Source: Paroedura picta
Lineage: Eukaryota > Chordata > Lepidosauria > Squamata > Gekkonidae
Assembly: GCF_049243985.1 (NCBI RefSeq)
Contig: NC_135379.1
Location: 23,830,001 to 23,894,000, forward strand
DNA: 64,000 nucleotides
Reading direction: 5' to 3'
Every line of letters begins with the position of its first letter. Positions within the stretch are counted from its first letter, which is position 1. The position numbers were made by a program, and so were the translations under genes. Under the pieces are notes generated by a model. It made no database searches, had not been told where the DNA came from, and saw only the letters and a list, made by a program, of their open reading frames with translations. Positions 34,437 to 46,800 of this stretch are shown here, in pieces.

Positions 34437-36603
34437 AAGAGACGTACCACGTAATTTTCTTCTAGCCATGTCTCTAACACAAACCAATTTTCTCTTCCTG
34501 TAACATCTTGTGCAGTTGAGCCATTTTGTGTCCTACTGATTTGTTATTTAAATAGTGTTCATACACAGGTGGAGGAAATAGGGTCCCTTGCCTCATGACC
34601 ACAGGGGAGTGTATACAGGTTACATAATCAGCAAGCTTCATTACCCCATATGGGCCTTCTTTGATACAACCCACCCCTATATCTACCAGCTCCGACCCGC
34701 ATTGCAATATTTAATGAAACAGACCTTTTAAAAGGTTGTCCCACACCTGCAGTCTGGATTGAAGTGGTCAAGTCTCTGTTTCTATGTCAGGGTTCTATCC
34801 CTTTTTTATTTGTATGTATAGACCATGCCACTGAGAGTTTTTAATTATTTAGTCATGGTCTTAAAAGAAGTCAAGGGGAACAGGGTTCTTGTCTCCTGAT
34901 ACTCAGCATGTCGTTTTGGTGGTCAAACAAAAAACCCTGGTTGCATAGTGGTACAACAAAAACAATTAGAGCTAACCTTAATTGGTATATTTTTTACACT
35001 GAAAACTTCAGTGCAGTTTAAGGAAAAATAACAATGGGTAGACTTAGACTAGATTTTCCATTGGCAGAATAGAATACTCCTCTCCCTTACTGCAGTTCAT
35101 TGACTGCCACAAAATACTGCTCCTGGGGGACAGGGGACTTGAGGAGTGCCTACAGTGGGTCTCTGTGTGTGGGGGAAATTTGCAAATTGTCAATTTATTC
35201 TGGAACTAGTCTTAGCTAAAAGATTTTCTGTTTCTGGCCCATCTAGACCAGGATTGTCCTGCCCTGGCAGAGCCCCAGCACTCCTGCAGGTTAACAGCAG
35301 GCAAGCAAAGTGAAGATACTTTTATCTTACTTCCCCTGAGGCCTTCTGGATTAGCTTCTTGAAGAACCATTACACAATAGCTGACTCTAACCTGAGTAAG
35401 ATAAGTTAGGCTAAAACACAATGATTGGCCCAAGGCAAGCTTCATACAGTGAGGATCTGAATCTGGGTCTTTCTCCTGTGGTGCTCTAACCAGTATATTA
35501 CACTGTTGTTATTTCTTCCGTTACAGAGAAATCAGGGCTGCACCCTGCCCAGGGGTACTGAAAGATCTGTGTGCCCTATGAAAAATGCAACGGTGGGCTA
35601 GGAGTTCAAGGTCATTAGCTCCCAGGGAGTCCAGCATTGCCTGGCCCAAGAGAGTCCAGCTGGCATAGAATCTTCTAAAAAATTACTGGAAAACCTTCAA
35701 GCACTCAGGTGATGTTGGAAGAATACCATAATACCTAAGGAGACAAGATGATGTGTTTTGAGCTTTACAATTTTGTCTTTTCATCTCTGCAGCTGAAAAG
35801 TGACATAAGTGTCAATAGAAAGACAGCATAGAAATGGGTAATGAACATATATAGATAAATAACTCACTGGGCTAGTCTCCAGGGTTATAGACCATAGAAC
35901 CCTGAAGAGTTCACTGCAGTGCAATCCTATCCAGAATTACTCTGATTACTGAAGGAAATGAGTTTAGAGTAGAATAACTCTGCATAGAATCACACAGTTA
36001 ATGTTTTTGCTTTTGTCTTGCATATGGTTTTCTCCCCCTCCCCAAATCTGCACAGTTCACCAGTGTATTTTCAAGAAATCAGGTATAACTGAGCTGTGTT
36101 ACACGATTGTAAACATGACCTGTTGCTAAGGAAGTGTTTTGTAAGATCAGACAAAGTTCAATGTTTTGCAAGAATTCCAGCAACCAAGCAGTCTAGGAAA
36201 CTTAATGTGAAATATCTCTAAGGCCACTTACATTAAAAGACTTAGACTTAGACTGTTATACATCTGTTTAGGATTGCACTGTTAGTTGTGTTTGTGTCCC
36301 TTCTGGTATGGGGATTACAACCTAATTCTCAACAGCAGCTGATGAGCAGATAAACTTGTCTCCAGACTTGTATACTCCTTTGCCTTTAGGATTTATGTAC
36401 CTCATTTATAGTTCCCCCTTCTTGCCGGGACTCAAGATGGATTAAAACTAGAAACAATACAGTAAGAGCAATATAAAAAAGTACATCCAACAGTGAATCA
36501 AACTCTGTTAAAATCAAATAACAATGTGACAGTATGCATACTTAAAACATTATTGTATGTTTATTATAAATAATAATAATGTAACTTGGGTCACTGAAAC
36601 ATA
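34437..36603. other. Intergenic DNA, nothing recognised
   Basis: There is no coding-like segment, and I can name no repeat here. Parts look like ordinary decayed sequence. Confidence 0.5.
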
Positions 36604-36815
36604 GATTCAGGTAGGTTGCTGTGTTGGTCTGTAGCAGCAGAACAAAGTTTTAGTCCAGTGGCACCTTTAAGAACACCAACAAAGTTTTATTCAAGGTATA
36701 ATAAGCTTTTATGTGCATGCACATTTCTTCTGATACACATCAAAGCTTATACCTTGAATAAAAGGTTGCTTTAAAGATGCCACTGGGCTCAAACTTTCTT
36801 CTGCTGCTTCAGACC
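36604..36815. mobile_element. Penelope-related palindromic repeat
   Basis: The left half gttggtctgtagcagcag, gtccagtggcacctttaaga and caaagttttattcaaggtat is mirrored by the right half (ataccttgaataaaa, gatgccactgggctcaaac, tgctgcttcagac). It is the same family as 24451-24652 and 58202-58453. The hammerhead-like core is eroded here. Confidence 0.8.
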
Positions 36816-37806
36816 TTTAAAGGCCTTCAAACTTTAAAGGTACTACTGGTCTCAAACGTCATTATAATGAAACTTCTCTCTTAGATTTAACATCGATCTT
36901 GCAGACCAAACTTCCCACCCCACCCCAAGATAAGTCTGAATACAGATTTTTTAAAATTAAAAGTCACAATCCCTTTAACATAATAAGAACTTAATTCTTG
37001 ATTGGACCAAATCCCCATCTAGTCTAGCATTATTTTCCAACAGTGATCAGGCACATGATTCTGGGAAGCACCCAAGCGGAATCCAGTATTCAAAGGTACA
37101 CTGCCTCCATCCGCAGAGGTTTCACCAATGGATACAAACTGGACAGCCTGCAACCTTTCCGAACTAAGCATGCACGCATATTCCCATTAACTGCAGTATA
37201 ACGTCGGAACGAGGAATCTGTTAGACCGTTTATGCACTGGAGGTTTCATTCCAGGCTGCAGGCTGGAGTTTTATTTGTGGCAGGTTGCTCCACCTCTTCC
37301 CGCACCCAAACCGGGGAGCATTTGGCCCAGTGCGCCTCATCTGCCCCTGATTTTCGCTCCTGCCCAGGATCTGGGGCAGTGAAGTTCCCAGTGCATAAAC
37401 GGTCTTAAAGAGCCGGCGGAATGCAGAGAGTTCAGCGCTAAGAGCTGGCGCTGCTCCGGCTGCCCTGCAACGAGCTCGCGTCCTCCGGTTTCTTTCCCTT
37501 TTGGGCGCGCAGCGGCGCTGGATGGGAGAGCTCCTTCCGGCCTCAGCGGCGCCCCAGCCAAAACGCGTGTGGGCACGACTTCGCTGCGATCAACGCGCAG
37601 AAGCGGAACCCGCATCGACGGAAGTGGCGGCGCTGGGCTCCTGTCCTCTCCGCTTTGGGAGGAAGGAAGTGCATCCGAGTTGCGGCGTTGCCTATTGTCT
37701 GGGTTACGGGGCTTGCTTGGGGACGCCGCAGGCGCTCTTTTCCGCCTTGGCTGAGCTTCCCCACCGAAGGGCTGCGAAGGGCCCTCCCGGGCGCGGGCTG
37801 CCGCCT

Positions 37807-37839
37807 ATGTGCCCGGGAGCGGCTGCTTGGCGCCAGCGA
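37807..37839 (+). other. Upstream reading frame overlapping the PHF14 start (first part)
   Basis: An ATG at 37807 in the presumed 5' UTR opens a frame MCPGAAAWRQR that, after splicing at 37839|38246, continues WIGARRGGR and stops at a TGA inside PHF14 codons 10-11. It overlaps the main start in another frame. Its context (GCCTATGT) is weak, so leaky scanning is expected. It matters only if transcription begins upstream of 37807. Confidence 0.55.
37839..37839 (+). CDS. PHF14: PHF14 exon 1, last base (A of the split start codon)
   Basis: Exon 1 ends GCCAGCGA before a GTAAGT donor (37840-37845). Exon 2 begins TGGATCGG after CCCCGCAG. Joining them gives GCGATGGATCGG, with G at -3 and +4, a good initiation context. 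The A at 37839 is therefore the first coding base and the rest of exon 1 is 5' UTR. Confidence 0.85.
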
Positions 37840-40800
37840 GTAAGTCCAGCAGCGCCTCCCCTTCTCCCTCGCCCCGGCGCATTCGCGAACATGCCCCGCC
37901 GAACGCTCCCTCACGCCGCCAGCCGCGGGAAGCTCCCCCGTCCCGGGTCCCGTCCCCCCCTCCAGCCGGGTCCGCGCGTCTTCCTTGGGCTTCCCGGCCA
38001 AGAGGGCTTCGTGGCGGGGAGGGGGGCTCTTTGGAAGGCGTTATGCCCCCTCCCCTCGTTTGAGCCCCGCAAAGGGCTGCCGCTCCTCCTCCTTTCCCTT
38101 CGGGTCCGCCCGTAGACGAATGTGGGAATGAACCCGGGTTTTGCGTGTGGACGGCTCTGACTGAAAATGCCCCCCCCTCTCGCCTCCCGGTTGGGCCCCA
38201 AAAACAACCCCCCCAAAAAACCTATCTCTCTTTTCCCCCCCGCAGTGGATCGGAGCTCGAAGAGGAGGCAGGTGAAGCCTTTGGCAGCTTCCCTGCTAGA
38301 AGCTTTAGATTATGACAGTTCAGATGACAGTGACTTTAAGGTTGGAGATGCTTCAGGTAAATGCTTCCTCTTCTCATGCATCAAATTACTCCCTCCCTTG
38401 GTGTGTGTGTGCCTTTTAACTTTTAAATATTGTTTTTTTTTTAATTAGGTGGGGTTTGTTTAGTATATTAAAGCGCCCAGGGGTCTTATTGAAACAAACA
38501 TTTTAGAAATGAAATTTCAGAGTCAATCCAGTTTAGCCACTGAGGAGACAGGGGGTATAATTAGATTGATGGAGGATGTTGCAGAGCTTGAGGGGTGGCA
38601 AGTTGCTAGCTGTGCAATCAACCATAAATATCTCTTGATAATCCTCCAAATTCTGATATCTTTACTCCATTCTTTAATATACTCTTCTACCAACACCCAG
38701 CAAGAAGTTCCTGTGCCTCTCTTTCCAGACATCTTATCTTACTAATTATAATCCTTTTGCTGCATTTTTATGCCCCCCTCCCTCCCCTTCTCTAAAAGCT
38801 ATTGGTCTCTAAGATCATTTATTCATTGTTATCTTAGTCAGGTCTCTAACACCCAAGATTAGTCTTTCTCATTTTCCCTCTCTGTTCTAACTCACCAGCT
38901 GTAGGATTCCCATCGCTTCCTATTAATTATCTAGTTCTGTATCACTCCTTCAACCTCAGTCTTCTTTTCCACCTACTAATGTTTTCTTAAAGCATCAAAG
39001 CGGACTAGCCAATGGGACAAAAACTGGCAGCTAAAGGGTAAGGTATTCCCCAGTGATGCACCTGTGAGAGCAGTAACTTTGCATGGGGTCATTTCATGGG
39101 GCTCATGGCTCTTCAGCCATGCAACCACAAAATCTAGTTATGTTGTTCTAAGCGTATGGAGTCCTTGTACATAGGAAGTACCTTTCATATAGGAAGTACC
39201 TTATGCATCTGGATAATGTTATTCTATCTCACAGTAGGTTATATGATTAACTTTACATTCTTGGCACTGTCATTGTCTTAAAATTTGCAGTGCGTGAGAG
39301 TAACTTTGGATGTGTCAAGTGACAGTCTGCTCTTTTTTTTTTTTTTGCACAAGTGGTGTACTCCATTAGGCATCTGTTTTGTCACCACAAACTTGTGCTA
39401 TTAGTCAAATCCAGCAGCAAACTTGAAAGTAAAACACTGTTGGAATACGACACTTTTGAAAATGAAGATATATTGCATTTCACATGTCTTTTTACATATG
39501 ACATGGAATACTTTTTGTTTTAGAAAAATAGCCATGGTCATGCTAAATTTATGTCTAAAACTATCCTAAGGTAAACATCTCTGTAAATGTTCAATTTAAA
39601 CATGCAGTTTAAGGTACAATATGTATTTCATACTTAAGTTAATGTTAATGAGGCTAAAAAGAATTTCCGGTATTTACTGTTATTAGCATGAACTGGTTTA
39701 ATACTTTATAGGCCTAAGTTGTGAAATACACATAGCTATGCTATCAGTAAGTTTTGTTTATTGAATTAAACCACACACAATGCCATTCTTTTAAAAATTA
39801 GTCTTTTTATTGGTAGGAAAACTGTAAATATAATATAAAGTATATTTTTCTAACATAAAAGTTGAGTTAAATGTAAACATTTTGTATCTGTGTACATGAG
39901 TCCTGATTAACATAAGGAAATAATCATGTTCATTTATTGTGTTTTGCTGGAAGCCATTCTGTCAATATGTGTAACCGACAATTAAACTTTCTCAAGAAAA
40001 ATAACTTTCAAGTGTGTTGGACAAATTGTGTTCAAATGGTTTGAAATCAATTACTTTTAATCTTCACTCATGTTAAAACAAGTTGCTTTTAATTGGATCT
40101 TGGGAAGCTCTACCTAGTCATGACTGATTCAGGCAACCCCTTGTTCTATTGGAGGGATTTCTATTGGAGCCAAGATGATTTGATGAAGTAACAGCTAATG
40201 CCTGGTCCTTTTGGCTTTGGTGGTCCTATATCCAACTGTCTAAAAGTGTCCAATGCTGGAAGCTTAGAGTGTAACCAGTGTTTAGGTATCTGGCTTTATA
40301 GCATCCAAGAACTTGGGTATATAGCAGTCAGGTGTGCTTTGGGGCATTTCTTGACAGGAAAAAAAAATCTCATACACTTGGACATTTGATCAAGCCAGGA
40401 AAAAATGATGAGTTGGCTTTCAAATTTTGGTCAGTTGACTGTTGAATAGTAGTCTGGTATACTTAAAAGCATTAGCTATTAGAACAAGAAAATTGGCATT
40501 TCAATTGTTAACTATAATGTTGCTAATTATAAAAATGGATTAGTTATGGATTGGTTAACTGCTGCTTAATTTTTGTGTTCATACCCCCACTTTTCTCCAT
40601 AGTGGAGATCTAGAATGACTTACAAAATCATTCTATCATCTTCCTTTTTATCTTTACAAAAACAATTCTGTGAGGTAGATTAGTCACTGGTAAATCATCC
40701 AGAAAGCTTCTATGGCAAAGTGGAGATTTAAGTCTTAGGCTCCCAAATTCTAGTCTGATATTCAAACCACTTCCCCATTCTTGCTGAAATGCTGATTTTT

Positions 40801-43800
40801 TTTTCAAATTAATGAACTACAATGTAATGAATATGCATAGCCTTTAGATAGAGGTATTGGTTTATGTTCATCTTTAGAGGTACCTGAAGTTAGGCTTGTC
40901 CCCTGACTACTGCAGAGCCAGAGGGTGATGAGCTCTTTTTCAAATGACACCATCATTATCATGGCACATAAAATGTGAAGGTTGCTTCCAACTACGTGCT
41001 GGCCTTCTGATTGGCCCTTGGGAGGGAGGGCCTCTCCTCCAAGGGCCATTCAGAGGAGCTGGCACACTGTCGGGAAGCACTAGGATTCTGATTGGTCTTC
41101 ACTTGGAAGGCCTTCCCACTGAGGGGCAATAAGAGACTCTTCCTCACCCCCCTCCTCCTCCCATTTTCCTGAGCATGGGGAGCTGGCAGGAGGTAAGCTG
41201 CACAACTCAGCGCAGTCAGCCAGCACACTTCTTCACCACCAATGGGCTGCGAAGGCTGGCCACTGCGGAGCCCACACTAGTGTCCACTGCCTTCTTGCCA
41301 CCACTGTGAGGTAGGTGAGGCTGAGAGTGCCCTGATAGTACTGTTCGGTTAGAACAGCTTTATCAGCGCAGTGACAAGCCCAAGGTCACCCAGCTGGCTG
41401 CATGTGGAGAGCAGGGAATCAAATCTGGCTTGCCAGATTAGAAGTCTGCACTCCTAACCACTACACCAAGCTGTGGAACTGCTCCACCTCCTCACCTCTG
41501 GCAGAAACTGCAAGGCCTGCCTGCCTCCTCCACGGAAGTCCAACTGGTCTTCCAGGCCCCTAGCAGCAGCAAGGAGGCAGGCAAGGACTGCATGCCTTCT
41601 GCTGAGGAGGTAGCCAGATTTCCCATCCCCACTGGAGGCGAGCTTGGATGTGCATATCTCCCCAACCTCCTGCCCACGAGCAGTACAAGTGGATGCCTTC
41701 CCTTCCAGCATCTTGCCGCAGTTCGCCACCTCACCACTATCAGGGGAAGACTGCCGCATTCTACAGCACTCTTGCCACTCTCTGCAACTCCAGTGGCCAC
41801 AGCCCCCTTTTAAAGTGGGTTTCACCACTAGTGATGAAATAAAAAAACAAGTTTCCATTTATATATGCTTCATGAAATAATAATCTATCAGTTGACTGGT
41901 CAATTGACGTATTTTGACTGTGCATGCACAAGAGTGTGCCACTGCCCAAATTAGCCAGACTGTGAGATTCTGCCTTCAGATTTTTTAAAAAAATCATATA
42001 TTCATTGTCTGATGGAGCAAGCATTAATCATAATCACCTTCAAGGCCATGTGTAGTCAGGGCTCAGTGTACCTCCCTGCCTATGCCCCCAAAGAGCACTA
42101 CGCTCTGCCACCACCAACCAGCTAATGATCCCTGGCCCTAAAGAAGCCCACCTGGCCTCAACCAGGGCCAGAGCCTTCTCTGTCCTGGCCCCCCACCTGG
42201 TGGAATGAGCTCCCAGAGGAGATCAGGGCTCTGACGGAGCTAAAACAGTTCCGCAGGGCCTGCAAAAGGAAGCTCTTCCACCAGGCATTTGGTTGAGACC
42301 AGGCACAACCAACAACATCTACAGGGTCCATGCCCCCCTCCCTCTACCCACCCCCAGAAATCCATCAAGGCATTCTGCTGCTGGACCTGTTGTATTACTG
42401 TTAATGTTGTTCTGTTACCCTGTTATCAGTTAGTATTATTAATGTTACAGTTATTTATATGTATGGTTCTTTGTATAGTTCTCAGTTCTATGTAAACCAC
42501 CCTGAGCCTTCGGGGAGGGCAGTAAGTAAATGTGAATAATTAAAATAAATTAAATAAAATAAATACGGGGGCACTTGTAGCTTTATACCGTATCTCCATT
42601 GGCATTTGCTTTTGAATTCATTGGACATCCTTTTTTAAAAGCATGCACATTTCATAGTTTTTATACTAATTTTTGTTTATAGATCTTATACGTTTCTTTT
42701 CTCTACCCAAAGGAATTTCAAAGCTGTTTACAATAGCCTTCCCTTTCCTCTCCCCACAACAGACACCCTGTGAGGTACGTGAGGCTGAGAGAGCCCTGAT
42801 ATCACTGCTCAGTCAGAACAGCTTTTTGAGTGCTGTGGTGAGCCCAAGGCCACCCAGCTGGCTGCATGTGGGGGAGTGCAGAATCAAACCCAGCTCGCCA
42901 GATTAGAAGTTCGCACTCCTAACTACTGCACCAAGTTGGCTCTATTTGCATAAAGCTAACTGGTGCCACTGGGTCATTCACAATCTATCTTGTAGTATTT
43001 CTGAAAAATGATACAAGATTTATTGAGACATTTCACATTTCCAATGTACTTGATCAGCATGCATTTTCACAAAATTAAATTCGAGAAATTATCTTAGAGG
43101 AAAGGTTCTAGATATAAGCTTGTTATTGAAGTGCTAGTCTCATATCTTTTTGTATAATTTTTGTAAAAATTAAGACTGGTTGCAATAATATAAGCTGACT
43201 TGAGCCCCCCCCCCCCACCTATTAAATTCTCAGGCTGATCTCTTTTTCAGTCTCATTTAAAAAAAAAAAATTCCATGAGCCCCTGCCAGCGAATGCTGGC
43301 AGGGGCTCATGGGGATTGTAGTCCATGGACATCTGGAGGGCCACAGTTTGACTACCCCTGCTTTACACATACAGCCTTCTTAAATATTACAGAACATCAG
43401 TCTTGTTTCTGCACACTATCTCTTCATGTGACCTATGTGATAGATGAGTCTAGCTCATCTACCATGGCTTCTCTGATTTGTCCTTGAACACGCAAACAAA
43501 TTGGAGGTTAAATAGAACGAAGGAAAATGGCATAAACAAGCTATTGCTAAAAAAAAACAACCACCACCCTGGGAGCTGGTAGGTGACTTTTTACTGCCTT
43601 CTCTGCAAGTCATGGTATCAGGCAGTTTTCTTACATGTGCTATAGATACATATACTCTCTAGAAAAACCCACCTCTTTGTTTCCAGGAACATAGCCAATT
43701 GAAGAGTGTGGGTGTCCATGCAGTGTACAAAAGAGAGGTGGGTTAGTTAGGGTACAAAGAGTGTTTGAATGTTGCATTTCATGTTTATAAAATGAACGCA

Positions 43801-46800
43801 TCTAATATTTTAGCCCTTAAATGCATGTGATATCAAAAGACTTTACACCTGCTAATGCCCCTGGCTAAAAGTGTGTGTGTAAATTATTTAAATTGTATGT
43901 AAACTATATATAAATATACACCTTAAAGACAAAGGGTATAATTTAATATTATAAAATATGGTTAATTACTTTTTCTTACAATATTGAAAGTTGTGATCTG
44001 GTAATAGTTAAGGTAATAGGATATGTATATGAAAGTTAAATATTCTACTTATTAAAAATACAGCAAGAAATATTAGTGCCACCTGACAAATGAAAAGTTT
44101 TTCCCCAGCTACTGTGCTTAATAGCTTTTTAAAAGTTTGATTTGCTGCCTCTAGATATTTTAACAGATAACTTTATTTAAATCCAGATGTTAATTGTAAG
44201 TTCTCCCTGTCGCTGTTGAAAGAGCCTAATTTTCAGGAAACTTACGGACAAAATTAGTTTATCTTCATGGTTTTCTGATTTACTGATAAGGAAGACATTT
44301 TCCTTTTTGCTGTTTTTAAATCTAGTCAGATTTGATATCTGTGTAGTGGAACGTCTTCCTTCTCCAGCCCCTTCCCCAGATTTTCTTCCAGTTGGTAATA
44401 TGTACACTACTTGGGTATTTACCGGATTTTTGTTTGTTTTTAACTTACTGGACCAGAACATGGCAATGGTAAGAGGTCCCAAATATAGACTTGGTTTATT
44501 ATCTATTTGTGATAAGTAGTGAGGAGGTGTTAACATTAACTCCTCCTGTTCCCTGGCTAGATAAATTGCAAAGGACTCAGAGCAGGTGTGTGTACATGTA
44601 TCCTGTATTGTGAAGCTTCGGAACAGCCTGAGGCAGTACTACACTCTTGCTGTTCTTGCCTGTTCCAAAGCTCAGTGTAATATGAAACCTTCCCTTCCCC
44701 AAATGGTTGCGGACAAGTCTCTGATATTGAACCAGACTTTAGAAAAGGCAAAAGTAGCTCAAGAGTTTCTCATTTCTGCCTGCTTGTGTGCATCCGGACA
44801 TTGACACATACACCCTGCTGAGATAAGGAATTTTTTATTGTGTTTGTAAGGTGCTAGCAAGTCACAGCTGACTTATGACAATCGCAGCAAGGGGTTTTCA
44901 AGGTGGACTTTAGAACAGGAGATAGGGGTATTTTAGAGGATGTGGGATAAATGAAGGAGCATTGAATCATACTGTATAGATGATAATAAGAGAATCCAGA
45001 AGTTGCTTCTTAACTAGATACAGTTGTAAATGATACGGTTTTCAGAAAACTGGTAACACATCTTGTTCTTACTATCATAGACTAATTGTAAAAGATTTAG
45101 TGCCATGTTTATCAAATGAATATTTTCTAGGCTATATGCCACTTTAGGATTGTCATGTCATTGTTCCTGTGCTAGGCTTTCATATCCAATCCTCCCTTGT
45201 TTTGTAAGTAAGATGTTTAGAGTTTTCCCCATGCTATACATTTCAAGAGTCATGTGGAGAACATAATGTGCATGCATCTGACCATAGATGCATCTGTGGT
45301 CTCCTGGAAGTGGTCTTCATGATTGCAGTAGCACAACTTTCTAGATTCATGGAAATTTATCTGTGACCAAACATGTGGAAATACCAAGCCATACGTTAGG
45401 AAATTCTGAGAACAGTGGTAGTATATTGTGGAGAAAGTTTTAGGTATCTGCTTTTATCTAAGTTTCAAGGGCAGTAGAATCTAAGAGTTCTAATCCAAAG
45501 AAAACTTTTTAAAATGGATGCTGAAAGCAAACAATTGTTTATGTTGTTTTGAAATGTTATACCTTTGGTGATCTTGCAAAAACTTGAAAAAGTCAGTAAA
45601 ACTTACAAGTGTTTCACAATTTATTTCCCCCCAAAAGTATCCCTAAGTTATTTAACAAAAATATTAAAATACAGCTTACAGTCTTACATTTAAGCAGCAT
45701 CAAGTCATAGTTCTGCTTTTGTCCGAAACAAGATTGCATAAACTATTTTAGTGAAACAATGTTAACATTTCAAAAAGAAAACTAGATCAGAAAGAAACAA
45801 CGCTTAGATTGTGATGTTGACTATTGTGTGTTTTGGGGATGCGGTACTGTCAATTTGTGAGCAGGTTGTTATGCAGAATGAAACTGGGTAGTGAATGTTG
45901 ATGTTAAATTGTAGAATAGCACATGGGACAGTTGGAGAGTATTAAGTAAACATACTGGCTACCTATGGTTATTTCTTAGGTAAAATTAGGCTCATGAAAA
46001 TAAATGTATAGACTGTATCATAAGCCAAACATTTTGTTGTTTAAGATTAGTGGACAGTAACAATTTGTATTGATACTTGTATGTTTTAAAAGTGTTTGTA
46101 GTTTAGATCTTAATTTTAATTATAGTTGTATAACCTTTGATTTAATACAATCAAAGATAATCTAAAAATTATATGCTGTAATGTTGTCCTCAATTATGTT
46201 ATTTGACAAAGATTTCATTATGTAACCTTAAGATATATTCAGAATCATAATGGCAAGTCTAAAATAGTTTTGTATTTCAGAGCATATATTGCACCAATGC
46301 AAAGTTGTAAGAATGTTTTGTTTTTTATCGATATGATCAGAATTTGAACCTCCCAAATAACATTGTTATATTAAAATGTACTTATTCTGAAATGCTCTGT
46401 GGCCAAAACATTGTAAGTTAACTTGCTTTTTGACTTGTTGGAATCAGTTACTCAATTTAATGCAGCATACTTCAATAAGAACTGGGCTGTTTGTCTAAAA
46501 TATGACTTCTTGTACATATTATGAAGTGTTATAGAGACAAAACTTCACATTATTCTACCAAATCAGACATTCTTCATCAGTAGATTTACAACATTAAAAC
46601 AGCAATGTCAAGTGAAAAAATTGGGCCGGTGAAAAATAGGCTAAGGTGCCATTAAGGGAAGAATATTTAGTTTGACTAAGTTGATAGCCTCAAGCCTTTA
46701 AAAACTTTTTTTTGTCATTTTGTTTTGGAACACCTTTTTTAAATTTTCATATGCTCAACAGATTCTGAAGGCAGTGGACATGGCAGTGAAGATGGATCAA

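Larger units (their letters stand above)
37405..38245 (+). promoter_or_regulatory. CpG island and promoter region of PHF14
   Basis: A sharp change from AT-rich DNA to dense CpG occurs at about 37.4 kb and lasts to the start of exon 2. It contains exon 1 and the 406-bp intron 1. The transcription start cannot be placed exactly, and no TATA box is apparent, as usual for CpG-island promoters. Confidence 0.75.

Noticed and set aside
37501-38115. A 204-codon open frame and several others across the PHF14 CpG island
   Set aside because: Stops are scarce in GC-rich DNA. The frames cross the exon 1 donor and intron 1 and show no recognisable domain.
38167-38245. In-frame ATG inside intron 1 that reads through into exon 2 (MPPPLASRLG... 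then VDRSSK)
   Set aside because: It would need an alternative first exon starting in intron 1. The classical A|TG junction gives the known PHF14 N-terminus, so this is only a remote possibility.
41761-42024. A frame (minus strand) nearly identical to one at 55718-56122 (plus strand), containing RLLFHEAYINGNLFFYFIT
   Set aside because: The similarity comes from the shared repeat module. Nearly all of the roughly ten substitutions change the amino acid, so there is no sign of selection on a protein.
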